From assembly GCA_905221605.1 (NCBI GenBank), contig CAJNDS010002366.1:326001-390000 (forward strand): 64,000 nt of DNA. The letters are read 5' to 3'. The stretch comes from Symbiodinium natans. Its lineage: Eukaryota > Sar > Dinophyceae > Suessiales > Symbiodiniaceae. The notes below the pieces were generated by a model. The model was not told the origin of the DNA, ran no database searches, and saw only the letters and a program-made list of their open reading frames with translations. The number at the start of each line of letters is the position of its first letter. The stretch's first letter is position 1. The translations under genes and the position numbers were made by a program. Shown here piece after piece: positions 63,062 to 64,000 of this stretch.

Positions 63062-63182
63062 TTTGGGCCTGGGGCTGGAGCCCCGCAAAAGTCACAGAAT
63101 CTTCCGGCAACCTTCAAGCCCTCAGCCTCCGTCTCTGGTGTGTCCCAACACATTGGCCACTTGCTTTGGCTGAGCACCCCAT

Positions 63183-63288
63183 ACCTTGGGATGTTCCCCC
63201 TTATACTAGCAGTCCTTAATGGGGATTATACTACCCCCCAGAATAATCCCGATTAAGGACTGTGAGTATAAGGGGGAAGATCCCAACC
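63183..63288. mobile_element. family C element, well preserved
   Basis: CCTTGGGATGTTCCCCCTTA ... ATAAGGGGGAAGATCCCAA, arms paired over about 45 bp (AGTCCTTAAT.GGGATTAT against AATCCCGATTAAGGACT). Closest to the consensus in this window. Confidence 0.9.
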
Positions 63289-63301
63289 CACGCCCCAAAT
63301 C

Positions 63302-64000
63302 TTAAAACAGATGCACCTTTCAGTGCATCGGGGGGAAGGGCCCTATTTGGGTTCAGTGCGATATGTGGGGTCAAGGGCCGAGGATGTACCGCCTACAAGA
63401 TCCGGGAATGATGCGGAATATCATCTCGCAACTCCAAAAAATCCTGGCCTAAGCACCGGAAGCCTCCAAGACGGCAGTCTGTCCGAAACCCTGTCACCTC
63501 CAACCCCAAAGCCAAAAACCCGTGAAAACCTTGAGTTTTGTAAATCCATCTTCCTACTCGCAAGCTCTAGAACTCTAGAAGCCTTGGATACGCCCCAAGC
63601 AGTCCAAAAACCTGGAGGCACTATAGCACTATAAAGTGGAGCCCACCCTTCACCTCGAGCCTGAACAAAGAATCAGGTGGAGAAGAAGCAAGATGTGCTT
63701 TGCTCAGGACAGGCCAGGCCCCCAGGCATTTCTTTAGAGAGAGAGAGAGAGAGAGACAGCGCTTGTCCTCGGCGTTTTGGGTTGTAGATTGGTTGGGGCC
63801 ATATGAACAGCCTCGGGCTCTCTGACGAAGGGGGCACGCCAGGTCCCGGTTTTTGCACGCTGTTGAAAGCCATAAGCGAGGTGCGCAGGTAAAGCGGTAA
63901 AGCGAAGTGCCTAGAAATGAGCAACAGCTATGTTTCGCGTTTTGGGTCGTTGGGACTTAACTCAGTGGAATAATCTTCCGTCATTAGGAACTTTGTGCCA
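63302..64000. other. non-repetitive end of window, no gene recognised
   Basis: A short GA microsatellite (63735-63757) and open frames under 110 codons on both strands without motifs. Confidence 0.3.

Overview
The window looks like nuclear DNA of a dinoflagellate (Suessiales/Symbiodiniaceae-like). This is inferred, not proven. The reasons are: more than 70 interstitial arrays of the TTTAGGG (plant/alveolate-type) telomere heptamer; a protein gene cut into exons of about 40-120 bp; 5' splice sites that have to be GT, GC or GA to keep the protein in frame, with AG|G acceptors; short inverted-repeat elements that look like introners; and one long LINE-type retrotransposon. There are no bacterial operons, rRNAs, tRNAs or CRISPR arrays that I can see.

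Layout. 1-6.4 kb: telomere-type arrays, a few possible exons and no clear gene. 6.4-7.3 kb: a small gene for a cysteine-rich secreted protein, with a terminal-inverted-repeat (TIR) element ending exactly at its ATG. 7.6-12.4 kb: arrays, microsatellites and two exon-like islands. From about 12.5 or 13.6 kb to at least 38.9 kb on the + strand: one kinesin-like gene. The motor domain is spread over roughly 18 kb in more than 15 small exons (first beta strand at 13.63 kb, P-loop at 15.27-15.73 kb, switch II DLAGSER at 30.2 kb, end of motor at 31.3 kb). A coiled-coil tail follows in further small exons. A non-LTR retrotransposon (about 20.76-27.64 kb, minus strand, ORF1 plus a 1336-residue endonuclease/reverse transcriptase) sits antisense inside one motor-domain intron. 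From 40 to 63 kb, exon-like islands with coiled-coil or proline-rich character continue on the + strand, with a possible last exon at 62.9 kb. Whether these belong to the kinesin gene or to other genes cannot be settled here.

What stands out. (1) The introns are assembled from two materials: TTTAGGG/CCCTAAA arrays, and about a dozen families (A-L here) of 90-120 bp inverted-repeat elements. (2) One family-E copy forms a whole 102-nt kinesin intron with a GGAAGC direct repeat at its ends. (3) Telomere arrays supply splice sites: GTTTAGGG donors at 35395, 37906, 43746 and 50617, and a TTTAG|G acceptor at 40620. (4) In two family-A copies a telomere array interrupts the element at the same internal TAGGG, so the arrays arrived after the elements; a family-B copy is also interrupted. 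Together this suggests a genome in which telomere-repeat addition and introner insertion both build introns.

Limits: exon boundaries were placed by reading frame, splice dinucleotides and the known order of kinesin motifs, without RNA data. Exons marked below 0.5 are guesses from composition and frame.
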